Below are positions 1 to 10,275 of a stretch of 64,000 nucleotides of DNA, in pieces. How positions within the stretch are numbered: position 1 is the stretch's first letter; every line of letters starts with the position of its first letter. Origin of the DNA: Micrococcales bacterium (GTDB lineage Bacteria; Actinomycetota; Actinomycetes; Actinomycetales; Cellulomonadaceae); assembly GCA_009785115.1 (NCBI GenBank), contig WQWY01000004.1, positions 101,241-165,240 on the forward strand, read 5' to 3'. A program made the translations under genes and the position numbers. The notes below the pieces were generated by a model that saw only the letters and a program-made list of their open reading frames with translations, had not been told where the DNA came from and did not search any database.

Positions 1-1104
<1,104 letters not shown>

Positions 1105-1184
1105 AGGGGACCTTTCGGCAGCCAGACGTGGGCTCGCTGAGCGGAGACGAACTCGCATTGTACCGACGTGCACGACGATACCGC

Positions 1185-2324
1185 TCACCCACTCTCAGGG
1201 CGCCCCCGTCTGACCTGGAGCCATCCTGGAACCACCCCGTCGGACACCGCCTGAGCCAGCATCCGGGCCAGCCGGTAGCCCGCGTCGCAGCGCAGCGCAC
1301 GCTCCAGCAGCAGGTTCGCCCGGGCTCCCTCCCCCGACCACCAGGCCAGCAGCGCCAACAACGTGCAGGCCGGAGCCTGCTGGTGGGTGCGCCCGTGGGC
1401 CACCACGCTCTCCAGCAGGCGCACGTGGACCACGGTCTCGGGCGGAGGCTCGACGCCCCGCTCGGGTCGGTAGATCGCGTCGAGCGCGCGAGCGAGCCCG
1501 GTGTCCGCCTCAGGTGCGATCTTCTCGCCGCGCACCAGGTCCTCAGGCAGACCGTCCGTCCCGGACACCAAGGTCGCCAGCACGGCGTCACGGACTCGCA
1601 GGTCACGCAGCCCAGCCTCGATCTTGCCGAGGCCAGGCGCTCGCGGCGGGGCCGAACCGGCGAGCGCACGGGCGACCTCGCCGCGCCAGACCCGCACGCT
1701 GTCCAGACGCCACCGCTCGAGAGCGTCGACCCCCACCTCGGCAGCCTGAGCCCCTCGGACCGCCCAGCGGGCACAGACGCGCGCGACCCCTCGTCGGGCC
1801 TCGGCCGAGGCGCCACGGATCGCCGCGACGTCCTCACGGCGCGCGACCACCACGCGACGGTCTGACAGCCGGGCGATGATCTGCGTGCTCTCCAGCTCGA
1901 CCAGCGGACGCCCACCAGGCGGGCAGCACCCGTCAACGCAGTCGAGGTCGAGATAGCCGGTCGCCGTCACCACCCACGCGCTCATCTCCCCGAAGGCCTC
2001 ACCTGCGCGGCGCAGACGACGCACCGCCCTCACCGCTGGGTGGCCTGGTCGAGCGCGTGGGTCCGTGGCGGTGTAGACGACCAGCACCACCGACCACGCA
2101 CCGTCGCGCTCCAGCTGACCGACGAGGCTGAGGGCCAGACGGGTGCCGTCGGCGGGGTCGGCGAGAGCGGCGATGTCGACCCGGGCCATCAGGCCGACCC
2201 GCCCCCGGGGGCCGCGCAGGCTCAGCGCCACGACGGACTCCTCGGGGGTGAACCCGACCTGGTGAGGGACGAGCGCGAGAACCTCGCGCGGCTGGGTGAT
2301 CCGTACAGAGCTCGTCGTCGCCAT
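1185..2324 (-). CDS. DUF4192 family protein
   Basis: A 379-residue soluble protein whose start ([26 protein letters not shown]) and later [14 protein letters not shown] motif fit the actinobacterial DUF4192 family, which has no established biochemical role. The ATG at 2324 has GAGG 8 nt upstream. It is encoded upstream of sigA on the same strand, with about 80 nt between them, and diverges from the lipoprotein/prenyl synthase pair. No membrane segments or signal peptide are visible. The family call is confident; no function is offered. Confidence 0.85.
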   Translation of the reverse strand: MATTSSVRITQPREVLALVPHQVGFTPEESVVALSLRGPRGRVGLMARVDIAALADPADGTRLALSLVGQLERDGAWSVVLVVYTATDPRARPGHPAVRAVRRLRRAGEAFGEMSAWVVTATGYLDLDCVDGCCPPGGRPLVELESTQIIARLSDRRVVVARREDVAAIRGASAEARRGVARVCARWAVRGAQAAEVGVDALERWRLDSVRVWRGEVARALAGSAPPRAPGLGKIEAGLRDLRVRDAVLATLVSGTDGLPEDLVRGEKIAPEADTGLARALDAIYRPERGVEPPPETVVHVRLLESVVAHGRTHQQAPACTLLALLAWWSGEGARANLLLERALRCDAGYRLARMLAQAVSDGVVPGWLQVRRGRPESG

Positions 2325-2439
2325 GAGGCCTACCTCATCCTTCGAGCGACACCCACGACCTCACGCTCGACCTGGTTCTGAGGACGAGGACGACGATCCC
2401 GGGGCTGGGGACGGGTCTCCGCACGGCTACCCTGGGGTC

Positions 2440-2952
2440 ATGGTCGACCGAGCCGTGGCAGCGGCGACAGCAGCGCTGGTCGCCGTGACCGCGCTGGTCA
2501 CCGCCACAGCAACAGGCTGCTCGACCAGCGTCCCGGCCTCCTTGCCCGCCTCCCCGACCCTGTCGCCGCAGCCTGCCGACCTCCTCACGCCGGCGGACGG
2601 GGCCTCCCGGGTCGGCGAGCTCGCCCCCGGCTTCCCGTCCGACCTGCTGCCGGTACCCCCGGGAGCCACCGTGCTGGTGTCGGTGGCGAGCCAGACCTCC
2701 GACGACCTGTGGGAGGTCAGCCTCAACGTGCGCACCGAGCAAGAGGCCGCCGACCTGCTCGACGCCGTGCGAGCCCCGCTCGTCGCCGCGGGGTTCGTCG
2801 AGCAGCCCGCCGACACCCCCGCTGTCGGTCTGGCTGTGCAGACCACCTTCGCCCGGGCAGAGGGCGAGGTCATCACGGTGGGTATCCGTGACGACGGGAC
2901 GGTCCGCACCCTCACCGCAGGAGGCACCGTCGTGAGGCAGGACGCCGGATGA
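2440..2952 (+). CDS. Small predicted lipoprotein
   Basis: A 170-residue secreted protein. The ORF track opens at 2296, but ATG 2440 is preferred: a TACCCT -10 box ends 6 nt before it, and translation there begins with a signal peptide (MVDRAV, Ala/Val-rich core, then TATATGC). The cysteine would be lipidated, although the lipobox (A-T-G-C) is weak. The mature part is Pro/Ser-rich and then a small folded domain of about 110 residues with no motif I recognise. Its stop overlaps the start of the prenyl synthase gene by 4 nt, so the two are translationally coupled. Function unknown. Confidence 0.7.
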   Translation: MVDRAVAAATAALVAVTALVTATATGCSTSVPASLPASPTLSPQPADLLTPADGASRVGELAPGFPSDLLPVPPGATVLVSVASQTSDDLWEVSLNVRTEQEAADLLDAVRAPLVAAGFVEQPADTPAVGLAVQTTFARAEGEVITVGIRDDGTVRTLTAGGTVVRQDAG

Positions 2953-4082
2953 CGACCTCTGGGACCGACGAGGACGAGCGCCCCGGCCTCGCGGTCGACC
3001 GCGTGCTGGCGGCCCGGGTCGCGACGCTGCGCGACCAGGTCCGGGCGATCACCCCTGAGGCCGAGCCCCTGGTCGACGCCCTGGCTCGGATGCTCGACGG
3101 AGGCAAGCGCCTGCGCGCCGCGTTCACCTACTGGGGCTGGCGGGTGCACGGCGGCCAGCCAGGCACCGTCTCCACGAACACAGCCTCCGAGGGCACGGTC
3201 GCCCGGGTCGGCGCCGCCCACGAGCTCTTCCAGGCCTCGGCGCTGATCCACGACGACGTCATGGACGACTCCGACACCCGCCGCGGGCACCCGGCCGTGC
3301 ACCGCACCTTCGCCGTCCGCCACACCGACCTGGGGCTGACCGGTGACCGGCGGCGGTTCGGCGAAGCGTCCGCGATCCTGCTCGGGAACCTCGCGCACGT
3401 CGCCTGCGACGCCGAGCTCGCCGCTGCGCTGCGCGACCTGCCGCAGGCCAGGGCGGACGCGGTGCGCGGCGTCTTCGACCTGATGCGCACCGAGGTGAAC
3501 GCCGGGCAGTACCTGGACATGCTCGCCCAGGCCCAGCCTCCTGGGGTCGACGCGGGCGAGGTCGACGAGGCCCGTGCTCGGCAGGTGATCCGGGCGAAGT
3601 CCGCGCGCTACTCGGTGGAGCACCCGCTCGTGATCGGCGCTCTCCTGGCGGGCGCGGACGCCGCCCAGGTCGCCGTCTGCCGGGCGGTCGGCCTGCCGCT
3701 CGGCGAGGCGTTCCAGCTGCGTGACGACCTGCTCGGGGTGCTGGGCGACCCGTCGGTGACGGGCAAGCCGGCCGGGGACGACCTGCGCGAGGGCAAGCGG
3801 ACCGTGCTGGTCGTCCGTGCCCTGGCCCGAGCCCGAGAGGCCGGCGACGAGGCGACCGTCGCACTGCTCACCGCCGTCCTGGGTGACCGCGACGCCAGCG
3901 ACGAGGTCGTCGCCCGCGCCACCGCGGCGATCCGCGCGACAGGGGCCGTCGCCGAGGTCGAGGCGCTCATCGCCGACCTGTCGGCCGAGGCGTTCGCACT
4001 GCTCGACGCACAGCCGTGGCCCGAGCCGGAGGCGACGCGCCTACGGACGCTGGCCCGGGCAGCCGTCGAGCGGCACGCCTAG
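2949..4082 (+). CDS. Polyprenyl (geranylgeranyl-type) diphosphate synthase
   Basis: A 377-residue trans-isoprenyl diphosphate synthase that condenses isopentenyl diphosphate with allylic diphosphates to make the C15-C20+ chains used for carotenoids, quinones or lipid carriers. Visible motifs are GGKRLRAAFTYWGW, the first Asp-rich motif DDVMDDSDTRRG and the second LRDDLLGV. In the second motif the usual third Asp of DDxxD is replaced (DDLLG), as happens in actinobacterial IdsA-type enzymes. It starts in an ATGA overlap with the lipoprotein gene. In M. tuberculosis idsA2 lies near Rv2175c/pknL, matching the order here. Chain length cannot be read with confidence. Confidence 0.9.
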   Translation: MTTSGTDEDERPGLAVDRVLAARVATLRDQVRAITPEAEPLVDALARMLDGGKRLRAAFTYWGWRVHGGQPGTVSTNTASEGTVARVGAAHELFQASALIHDDVMDDSDTRRGHPAVHRTFAVRHTDLGLTGDRRRFGEASAILLGNLAHVACDAELAAALRDLPQARADAVRGVFDLMRTEVNAGQYLDMLAQAQPPGVDAGEVDEARARQVIRAKSARYSVEHPLVIGALLAGADAAQVAVCRAVGLPLGEAFQLRDDLLGVLGDPSVTGKPAGDDLREGKRTVLVVRALARAREAGDEATVALLTAVLGDRDASDEVVARATAAIRATGAVAEVEALIADLSAEAFALLDAQPWPEPEATRLRTLARAAVERHA

Positions 4083-4095
4083 CTCACCGCACGGG

Positions 4096-4524
4096 TCAGA
4101 GCTCGAGGGCCGCGCGCCGGCGGACCTCAACCTTGCGCCCAGCACGCAACGCCTCGATCGGCGCGCAGCCGAGCTGGTCGTCGATGGTGAACAGCCAGTC
4201 GACCGTCTCGTCGTCGGAGAGGCCGGCGTCACCGAGCACGGTGATCGTCCCTGCCAGCGAGGCCAGCACCGCCCACGCCGGGGACGACGCGGGGTCTCGC
4301 GCGGACGCGGGGTCGGCCAGGTGCCCAGGGACCAGGAAGGCCCCGGGCACGACACGCACCCCGTCACGGCGCACGGCTATCAGGCGACGATCGTCCAGCA
4401 GCCGGCGCACCTGGGGCGTCTCCAGGCCCAGACGGTCGGCCAGGTCTGGGACCGTCAACCACTCCTCGACGGCTCTGTCAGCAGCACCTTCTCGCACGAG
4501 AGACCAGACTACGTCCGAATCCAC
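4096..4524 (-). CDS. Rv2175c-like helix-turn-helix DNA-binding protein (PknL substrate homologue)
   Basis: A 142-residue protein with an N-terminal winged-helix segment (WLTVPDLADRLGLETPQVRR) and a C-terminal domain (LSDDETVDWLFTIDDQLG, then PIEALRAGRK) matching mycobacterial Rv2175c. Rv2175c is a DNA-binding protein phosphorylated by PknL. The ORF opens at 4605, but that would overlap the divergent pknL promoter; GTG 4524 gives the family length. It is divergent from pknL with about 70 nt between. Inferred role: a DNA-binding effector of the neighbouring Ser/Thr kinase. The start is uncertain. Confidence 0.8.
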   Translation of the reverse strand: MDSDVVWSLVREGAADRAVEEWLTVPDLADRLGLETPQVRRLLDDRRLIAVRRDGVRVVPGAFLVPGHLADPASARDPASSPAWAVLASLAGTITVLGDAGLSDDETVDWLFTIDDQLGCAPIEALRAGRKVEVRRRAALEL

Positions 4525-4581
4525 CCCGACCGTCCTGAACCGTCCGTGGCGATCCACACCCGGCGCACGCGTTCGATTACG

Positions 4582-4597
4582 TAGACTCCACCCCGTG
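4582..4597 (+). promoter_or_regulatory. Leaderless promoter of pknL (-10 TAGACT)
   Basis: TAGACT at 4582-4587 ends exactly 7 nt before the GTG start at 4595, so the first transcribed base would be at or next to the start codon. No SD sequence precedes the GTG. No good -35 is visible. The same TAGACT element precedes the DUF4191 gene and map in this window. Confidence 0.6.
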
Positions 4598-6634
4598 GCA
4601 CACACCCTGACCGACCCGCTCGTAGGTCGCCTGATCGACGGGCGCTACGAGGTCGTGTCACGGATCGCTCGCGGAGGCATGGCGACGGTCTACCTCGCGA
4701 TCGACCGCAGGCTGGACCGTGAGGTCGCGGTCAAGGTCATGCACCCGCACCTGGCCGAGGCCGGCTCTGGCAGGGACTTCGTCGCCCGCTTCAGGCGCGA
4801 GGCGCTCACTGTCGCCCGCCTGGTGCACCCTGGCCTGGTCCAGGTGTTCGACCAGGGCGTCGACGGCGACACCAGCTACCTGGCCATGGAGTACGTCGAC
4901 GGCACGAACCTGCGCCACCGGCTCCTCGAGCGCGGTGCGCTGCCCCTGGGCGAGGCGTTGACCATCATCGAGCAGGTGCTCGAGGCGCTGGCCACAGCCC
5001 ACCGGGCCGGGCTGGTGCATCGCGACATCAAGCCGGAGAACGTGCTGATCGCCCGCGACGAGCGGATCAAGATCGCCGACTTCGGGCTCGCCCGGACCGT
5101 GACCGAGATGACGGCGAGCACCAGCACCGTGATGGGCACCGTGGCCTACCTGGCGCCCGAGCTCATCTCGACCGGCGTGTCAGACGCCCGCACCGACGTC
5201 TACGCGGTCGGTGTGCTGCTCTACGAGATGCTCGCCGGCAAGCAGCCGTTCTCGGGCAACACCCCGGTGCACGTGGCCTTCCAGCACGTCAACAGCGACA
5301 TCCCGGCCCCGTCGGACGTCACGCCCTCGCTCCCCGCCGAGGTGGACGACCTGGTGGCCGCGCTGGCCGCCCGCGACCCGGCCGAACGGCCCGACGACGC
5401 CGCGGCGGCCCTGGCGATGATCAAGCGTCTGCGGACCGACCTCGACGTCTCCACGCCGCCGCGAGGCGGCGCGGCCGTCCCGACGTACGTCGACCGCACC
5501 GAGCCTGGTGCCGATCTCGTCGTCGAGCCCGGCACCGAGCTCGACGACGACACCGAGCAGAGGTTCGCCGCCCGTCAGCAGGCGACCGAGGTCGTCCTGC
5601 ACCGAGGAGGTGCGACGGTCGCCCTGCCGATCGGGCTGGGCCTGAGCCCGGCGCCGACCTCGATGGCGTCTGCTGGCCAGGCCGTGGCCCAGCGCAGGCC
5701 GAGGCTGGCTGACCGGCGCAACGGTGACAGGCGACGGCTCTGGATCATGATCGCTGTAGCCGTGGCGGTGATCCTCGCCGGCGGTGTCGCCTGGTGGTTC
5801 GCCCTCGGCCCCGGGGCGCGCACCACGGTCCCGTCCCTGACCGGGATGGACCAGGCCGCGGCGACCGAGGCCCTGCGCGACAACCACCTCGAAGCGACTT
5901 TCACCGAGGCTTTCCACCGGACCGTCCCCGCGGGCCAGGTGATCTCCAGCGACCCCGCCGAGGGGCAGCAGGCGCCACGGGGCGCCACGGTCGAGGTGGT
6001 GCTCTCCAAGGGCCCCGACTGGGTCCCCCTCCCCGAAGGCCTGATCGGGATGAGCCAGGACGAGGCCGTGGTGGCGCTGGGTGCCGTCGGTCTGGTCGCG
6101 GCCGACCCGTCGACCGAGGTGCACCACGACACCGCGCCCGCCGGCACCGTCCTGGAGGCGACGCTGGCCGACGGCTCGGACGCCGTCGTCACGGGCAAGG
6201 CCGTGCGGGGAGACTCGATCACCCTGACCCTCTCCGCGGGCCCGGCTCCGGTCACGGTGCCCAACCTCGTAGGAAGCACCGTCGCGGCCGCGTCCAGAGA
6301 TCTCGAGGCCGACGCGGTGACGGTGACCTCCACCGGGGCGTGGTCTGACACGGTGCCAGCGGGCCAGATCATGAGCCAGGACCCGGCGGCCGGCGCGACG
6401 ACGCACCGTGGCGCCACGATCACGGTCGTCGTCTCCAAGGGCCCGCAGTTCGTCACGATGCCGAACCTGCGCGGCCGCAGCTACGAGGATGCTGCTGCCG
6501 AGCTTCGAAGGCTGGGCCTGGTGCCCAAGCGCGAGGACGTGGGGCGCAACCTTCTCAACATCGTGCGTGAGCAGAGCGTCAGGCGAGGCGAGCAGGTGCA
6601 GGTAGGGACCGAGATCGTGCTCAGGGTGGTGTGA
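4595..6634 (+). CDS. pknL: Ser/Thr protein kinase with four PASTA repeats (PknL-like)
   Basis: A 679-residue transmembrane Hanks-type kinase. The kinase domain spans about residues 10-280: ARGGMATVYLA glycine loop, VAVKVM lysine, HRDIKPENVL catalytic loop near residue 141, DFGLA near 161, GTVAYLAPE. A juxtamembrane linker follows, then one membrane helix near residue 385 (LWIMIAVAVAVILAGG) and four extracellular PASTA repeats to the C terminus (VPSLTGMDQAAA, VPLPEGLIGMS, VPNLVGSTVAAA, MPNLRGRSYEDA). PASTA domains bind peptidoglycan or lipid II, so this probably senses cell-wall state. The in-frame extension back to 4016 overlaps the prenyl synthase gene and is rejected. The Rv2175c neighbour supports the PknL name over PknB. 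Confidence 0.93.
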   Translation: MAHTLTDPLVGRLIDGRYEVVSRIARGGMATVYLAIDRRLDREVAVKVMHPHLAEAGSGRDFVARFRREALTVARLVHPGLVQVFDQGVDGDTSYLAMEYVDGTNLRHRLLERGALPLGEALTIIEQVLEALATAHRAGLVHRDIKPENVLIARDERIKIADFGLARTVTEMTASTSTVMGTVAYLAPELISTGVSDARTDVYAVGVLLYEMLAGKQPFSGNTPVHVAFQHVNSDIPAPSDVTPSLPAEVDDLVAALAARDPAERPDDAAAALAMIKRLRTDLDVSTPPRGGAAVPTYVDRTEPGADLVVEPGTELDDDTEQRFAARQQATEVVLHRGGATVALPIGLGLSPAPTSMASAGQAVAQRRPRLADRRNGDRRRLWIMIAVAVAVILAGGVAWWFALGPGARTTVPSLTGMDQAAATEALRDNHLEATFTEAFHRTVPAGQVISSDPAEGQQAPRGATVEVVLSKGPDWVPLPEGLIGMSQDEAVVALGAVGLVAADPSTEVHHDTAPAGTVLEATLADGSDAVVTGKAVRGDSITLTLSAGPAPVTVPNLVGSTVAAASRDLEADAVTVTSTGAWSDTVPAGQIMSQDPAAGATTHRGATITVVVSKGPQFVTMPNLRGRSYEDAAAELRRLGLVPKREDVGRNLLNIVREQSVRRGEQVQVGTEIVLRVV

Positions 6635-6790
6635 CGCCCGACGTACCTTCTCGCGGCTGAGCCCGTCGAGACCGTACCGCTGCCGTGCGTCTCTGTGCCT
6701 TGAGCAGCCTCGGCGCCCTGGAACGGCAGCCCTCTCAGAGAGAGAGAGAGAGAGAGAGAGAGAACACCTCAGCCGTTCTCCAGAACAGCG
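6635..6790. other. Convergent intergenic region with possible bidirectional terminator
   Basis: Between the convergent ends of pknL and aroG. It contains the AG dinucleotide repeat listed separately, followed by a short inverted repeat GAGAAC-N9-GTTCTC close to the aroG stop that could terminate both transcripts. No ORF with coding character is seen. Confidence 0.4.
6737..6762. repeat. Simple sequence repeat, (AG)13
   Basis: Thirteen uninterrupted AG units, preceded by CTCTC so that the edge is also self-complementary. It lies about 30 bp beyond the aroG stop and 100 bp beyond the pknL stop. Such tracts are prone to slipped-strand length change, but here it lies outside genes, so any effect would be on termination. 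Confidence 0.95.
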
Positions 6791-8140
6791 TCAGCGCCCT
6801 CGGAGCAGCTCGGTGACCTGGAACGCCAGCTCTAGACCCTGCTGGTGGTTCAGGCGCGGGTCGACAAGGGTCTCGTAGCGCCTGGCGAGGCCTTCCTCGT
6901 CGATCTCCTCCGACCCGCCGAGCACCTCGGTCACGTCGTCGCCGGTGAGCTCGATGTGCAACCCACCGGGGACGGTGCCGAGCGCACGGTGCACCTCGAA
7001 GAAGCCCGCGACCTCGTCCATCACGTCCGAGAAGCGTCGGGTCTTGTAGCCGTTCGCGGTGATGGTGTTGCCGTGCATCGGGTCGCACACCCAGGTCACC
7101 GGTCGACCGTCGGCGGTGACCTGCTCGACCAGGGCAGGCAGCGCGTCGCGAACCGTGCCGGATCCCATCCGGGTGATGAACGTGATGCGTCCGGGCTCTC
7201 CCGTGGGGTTCAGCACGTCCATGAGCCGGCGCGCGTCGTCGCCGGTGACAGACGGCCCGAGCTTGACGCCGAGCGGGTTCTGCACCCGGGAGAAGTAGTC
7301 CACGTGGACCCCGTCGACCGCTCGCGTGCGCTCCCCGATCCACAAGAAGTGCGCCGAGCAGTCGTAGGCCAGGTCGGTGCGAGAGTCGATGCGCGTCAGG
7401 GGCCGCTCGTAGTCCAGCAGCAGCGCCTCGTGGGAGGAGTACATGTCGACCGTGCGCAGCGACTCGACGTCGACCCCGCAGGCGGACATGAAGCGGATCG
7501 CCCGGTCGATCTCGGCGGCGATCTCCTCGTAGCGGGCGTAGGCCGGGTTCTTGGTGAAGCCCCGGTTCCACTCGTGCACCTGCTTGAGCGAAGCGAACCC
7601 GCCGGTGGTGAACGCGCGGATCAGGTTCAGCGTCACCGCCGACGTCCGGTACGCGTCGAGCAGCCGCTCCGGGTCCGGGGTGCGGGCCTCAGGGGTGAAC
7701 TCGTAGCCGTTGACGGCGTCGCCGCGGAACACCGGCAGGGTCAGCCCGTCGCGGGTCTCGGTCTCTGACGAGCGCGGCTTGGCGTACTGCCCGGCCATGC
7801 GGCCCAGCTTCACCACCGGCATCGACGCGCCGTAGGTGAGCACCACAGCCATCTGCAGCAGGATCTTGACCTTGTTGCGGATCTTGTCCGCCGTGGCGTC
7901 CGCGAAGCTCTCCGCACAGTCGCCGCCCTGGAGCACGAACGCCTCTCCACGACCGGCCTCGGCCAAGCGCTCTCGCAGCGCGTCGGCCTCACCGGCGAAC
8001 ACCAGCGGAGGAAGGCTCGCGAGCCGGTCGCGCACGGCCGCCAGGTGCTCGGGGTCGGGCCAGGTCGGTTGGTGCACCGCCGGGAGGTCGCGCCAGGCGT
8101 CCAGCCCTGCCAACAGCTCGGGGTCTGCGGGGGCGCTCAT
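6791..8140 (-). CDS. aroG: 3-deoxy-7-phosphoheptulonate synthase, class II
   Basis: A 449-residue class II DAHP synthase, the first shikimate-pathway enzyme, joining phosphoenolpyruvate and erythrose 4-phosphate. Class II hallmarks are visible: FVLQGGDCAESFAD with the metal-ligand Cys, MAGQYAKPRS, WVCDPMHGNT, GGLHIELTGDDVTEVLGG and DPRLNHQQGLELAF. The start chosen is ATG 8140, in an ATGA overlap with the stop of the upstream phosphofructokinase gene; the ORF track extension to 8452 lies inside that gene. It is last in the minus-strand run plsC, pfp, aroG. The coupled PFK is glycolytic and may help tie precursor supply to aromatic synthesis (inference). Confidence 0.97.
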   Translation of the reverse strand: MSAPADPELLAGLDAWRDLPAVHQPTWPDPEHLAAVRDRLASLPPLVFAGEADALRERLAEAGRGEAFVLQGGDCAESFADATADKIRNKVKILLQMAVVLTYGASMPVVKLGRMAGQYAKPRSSETETRDGLTLPVFRGDAVNGYEFTPEARTPDPERLLDAYRTSAVTLNLIRAFTTGGFASLKQVHEWNRGFTKNPAYARYEEIAAEIDRAIRFMSACGVDVESLRTVDMYSSHEALLLDYERPLTRIDSRTDLAYDCSAHFLWIGERTRAVDGVHVDYFSRVQNPLGVKLGPSVTGDDARRLMDVLNPTGEPGRITFITRMGSGTVRDALPALVEQVTADGRPVTWVCDPMHGNTITANGYKTRRFSDVMDEVAGFFEVHRALGTVPGGLHIELTGDDVTEVLGGSEEIDEEGLARRYETLVDPRLNHQQGLELAFQVTELLRGR

Positions 8141-9357
8141 CCGTGGGTTCCTGGCACCAGCGGCTGGCCGATCTGGGCGAGCAGGTCGACGAACCACGGC
8201 TGGGTCACGTCGAAGGCCTTGCCCCCAGCGATGCGGGGGAACTCGATCGCGCGCAGACGGTCGTCGTTCTCCTCGTCGTGGCCGATGACCCCGGACTCGC
8301 CGCGCAGCGCGCACTCGACCGCCAGGTCGGTCATCGACTGGATCAGGCGCAGGTCGTCGGCGTTGGCCGCGGCGGCCCGGGAGAAGTACCCGGACTTCTG
8401 CACCATGACCTTCTCCGCACCGAGCTTGGCGGCGAACTGCTTGGCGAACCATTGCCCCGGGTTGACCGTGTCCAGACGCACGTGACCGAAGGCGTCGCGC
8501 TGGACCTCTTCGCCCGCCGCCTCGAGCTGCGCGACGATCTCGTGCAGCCCGGCCCCCTCGGACAAGAAGATGTTCACGTTGCCCTGGGTGTCCATGATCG
8601 TCTTCAGGCGTGCCGCCTCGGCGTCGACGTCGATGGCCAGCTCGGGGATCAGCACCGCGTGGACGTCCCAGCGCTCACGGGTCAGCCCGATGCTCGGCAC
8701 CCACTCCTGGGTGTCCAGCCACTTGCGGTACTCCACCGAGGCCGCCGCGGTCAGCCAGCCGCAGCTGCGGCCCATCACCTCGTGCACGATCAGCATGCGC
8801 GGACCCGAACGGTGCTCGCCGATGATGTTGGCGGCGAACCGTGCGGTCTGCTCGGCCGCGGTCCAGGCACCCAGGGACTGACGGATCGGGATCACGTCGT
8901 TGTCGATCGTCTTCGGCAGGCCGACGACGGTCAGCTCGTAGCCGTTCTCGTGCAGATATGCCGCGAGGTCGGCGGCGGTGGTGTTGGTGTCGTCACCGCC
9001 GATCGTGTGCAGCACGTCGACCCCGTCGGCCTTCAGCTGCTCGGCAGCGACGCGCAGAGGGTCCTCACCCGGCTTCACCAGGCCGCGCTTCTCGGCGTCG
9101 GCGCGGTTGGTGAGCTTGACCCGGGAGTTGCCGATCGGCGAGCCGCCGAAGCGGTGCAGCACGGCGGCGTGCTTGCGGGTCTCGGCGTCGATGACGACCT
9201 TCTCGCCCAGCAGCAGCCCGTGATAGCCGTGCTGGTAGGCGATGATCTCGACCTCCGGCGCGATCTCGGTGTAGCGCTGGATGAGACCACCGACCGCCGA
9301 GGACAGGCAGGGGGCGAAACCACCAGCGGTGAGCAGCGCGACGCGACGGACGGTCAT
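8137..9357 (-). CDS. pfp: 6-phosphofructokinase, pyrophosphate-dependent type by motif
   Basis: A 406-residue phosphofructokinase that phosphorylates fructose 6-phosphate. The N-terminal TAGGFAPCLSSAVGGLI nucleotide loop, TIGGDDTNTTAADLA and PKTIDNDV are visible. The second Asp of GGDD (Gly in ATP enzymes, GGDG) and the Lys of PKTIDND are the residues known to mark PPi-dependent enzymes, so PPi use is inferred and would make the step reversible. Two tandem ATGs exist; ATG 9357 is 6 nt from GAGAGG and is preferred over 9360. It is coupled to aroG by a 4-nt overlap and follows plsC on the same strand. Confidence 0.92.
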   Translation of the reverse strand: MTVRRVALLTAGGFAPCLSSAVGGLIQRYTEIAPEVEIIAYQHGYHGLLLGEKVVIDAETRKHAAVLHRFGGSPIGNSRVKLTNRADAEKRGLVKPGEDPLRVAAEQLKADGVDVLHTIGGDDTNTTAADLAAYLHENGYELTVVGLPKTIDNDVIPIRQSLGAWTAAEQTARFAANIIGEHRSGPRMLIVHEVMGRSCGWLTAAASVEYRKWLDTQEWVPSIGLTRERWDVHAVLIPELAIDVDAEAARLKTIMDTQGNVNIFLSEGAGLHEIVAQLEAAGEEVQRDAFGHVRLDTVNPGQWFAKQFAAKLGAEKVMVQKSGYFSRAAAANADDLRLIQSMTDLAVECALRGESGVIGHDEENDDRLRAIEFPRIAGGKAFDVTQPWFVDLLAQIGQPLVPGTHG

Positions 9358-9444
9358 CATGCACCTCTCGGATCGACTCACACCGGGCGCTCGACACACC
9401 CACCCGGACAGCGCGGGGCTGCTCCCCGTGCGGCGGGTGTCATC

Positions 9445-10275
9445 CTACCGGCGGCTACCAGCCTCGTCGCCGCCGGCCGAGGGCTCGTCCGTCGACGGCT
9501 CGTCTGGCGGGGCGGGCGGGGCGACCTGAGGCACCGGGCGTCCTCCGGGGGCGACGGGCTGAGCCTCGCTGGTCTCCCCCGACGCGGCCGCGCGACCGGT
9601 GGCGATGCGTGCCTTCTGCGTGGCGGCGTACACGTCGACGTACTCCTGGCCGGAGATGCTCATGATCGCGTACATGATCTCGTCGGTGACCGAGCGCAGG
9701 ATGAAGCGGTCGTTCTCCATGCCCTGGTAGCGCGAGAAGTCCAGGGGTTCGCCGATGACCATGCCGATGCGCATGATCTTCGGGATCCTGCGCCCGATGG
9801 GCTGGGCGTCCGCGGTGCCGACCATGGCCACCGGGACCACCGGAGCACCGGACTCCACGGCCAGACGCGCCACCCCCGTCTTGCCTCGGTACAGCCGTCC
9901 GTCGGGGCTGCGGGTGCCCTCCGGGTAGATGCCGAACAGCCCTCCCTCGCCCAGGTGCCGCAGCCCGGTCCTCAGCGCCGCCTCGCTGGCACGGCCGCCG
10001 CCGCGGTCGACCGGGATAGTGCCGACACCGCGCATGAAGCCCGACACCAGCCGGCCCTTCAGCCCGGACCCGGTGAAGTACTCCTGCTTGCCGATGAACA
10101 CGAGCTGCCGCTCCACCATCAGCGGCAGGAAGAACGAGTCGATGACCGCCTGGTGGTTGGAGGCGAGGATCGCCGGGCCCTCGGCGGGCACGTTCTCGGC
10201 CCCACGGACCCACGGTCGGTACACGAGCTTGAGCAACGGACCGACGAGCACCCGCTTCATCAACCAGTAGAACAA
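9445..10275 (-). CDS. plsC: 1-acyl-sn-glycerol-3-phosphate acyltransferase family protein
   Basis: A 276-residue PlsC/LPLAT acyltransferase that transfers an acyl chain to lysophosphatidic acid or a related glycerolipid at the inner face of the membrane. Motifs seen: NHQAVIDS (the HxxxxD catalytic box, residues about 40-46), GVGTIPVDRG, IYPEGTRSPDG (substrate phosphate binding) and VVPVAMVGT. The last 60 residues are a Pro/Ala/Ser-rich low-complexity tail. TTG 10275 is chosen because GAGAGG sits 7 nt upstream; ATG 10260 is the alternative. Homologues also lie near aroG in mycobacteria (Rv2182c). Confidence 0.92.
   Translation of the reverse strand: MFYWLMKRVLVGPLLKLVYRPWVRGAENVPAEGPAILASNHQAVIDSFFLPLMVERQLVFIGKQEYFTGSGLKGRLVSGFMRGVGTIPVDRGGGRASEAALRTGLRHLGEGGLFGIYPEGTRSPDGRLYRGKTGVARLAVESGAPVVPVAMVGTADAQPIGRRIPKIMRIGMVIGEPLDFSRYQGMENDRFILRSVTDEIMYAIMSISGQEYVDVYAATQKARIATGRAAASGETSEAQPVAPGGRPVPQVAPPAPPDEPSTDEPSAGGDEAGSRR

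Noticed and set aside
2427-3623. 398-codon minus-strand ORF
   Set aside because: Antisense to the lipoprotein and polyprenyl synthase genes, both with clear motifs and coupled starts.
4016-4594. Upstream in-frame extension of the pknL ORF
   Set aside because: It overlaps the end of the prenyl synthase and the whole Rv2175c-like gene; kinase homology begins after GTG 4595, which has its own -10 box.
6735-7571. Minus-strand ORF ending in SLSLSLSL
   Set aside because: The C terminus is merely the AG repeat read in frame; the rest is a shadow of aroG.
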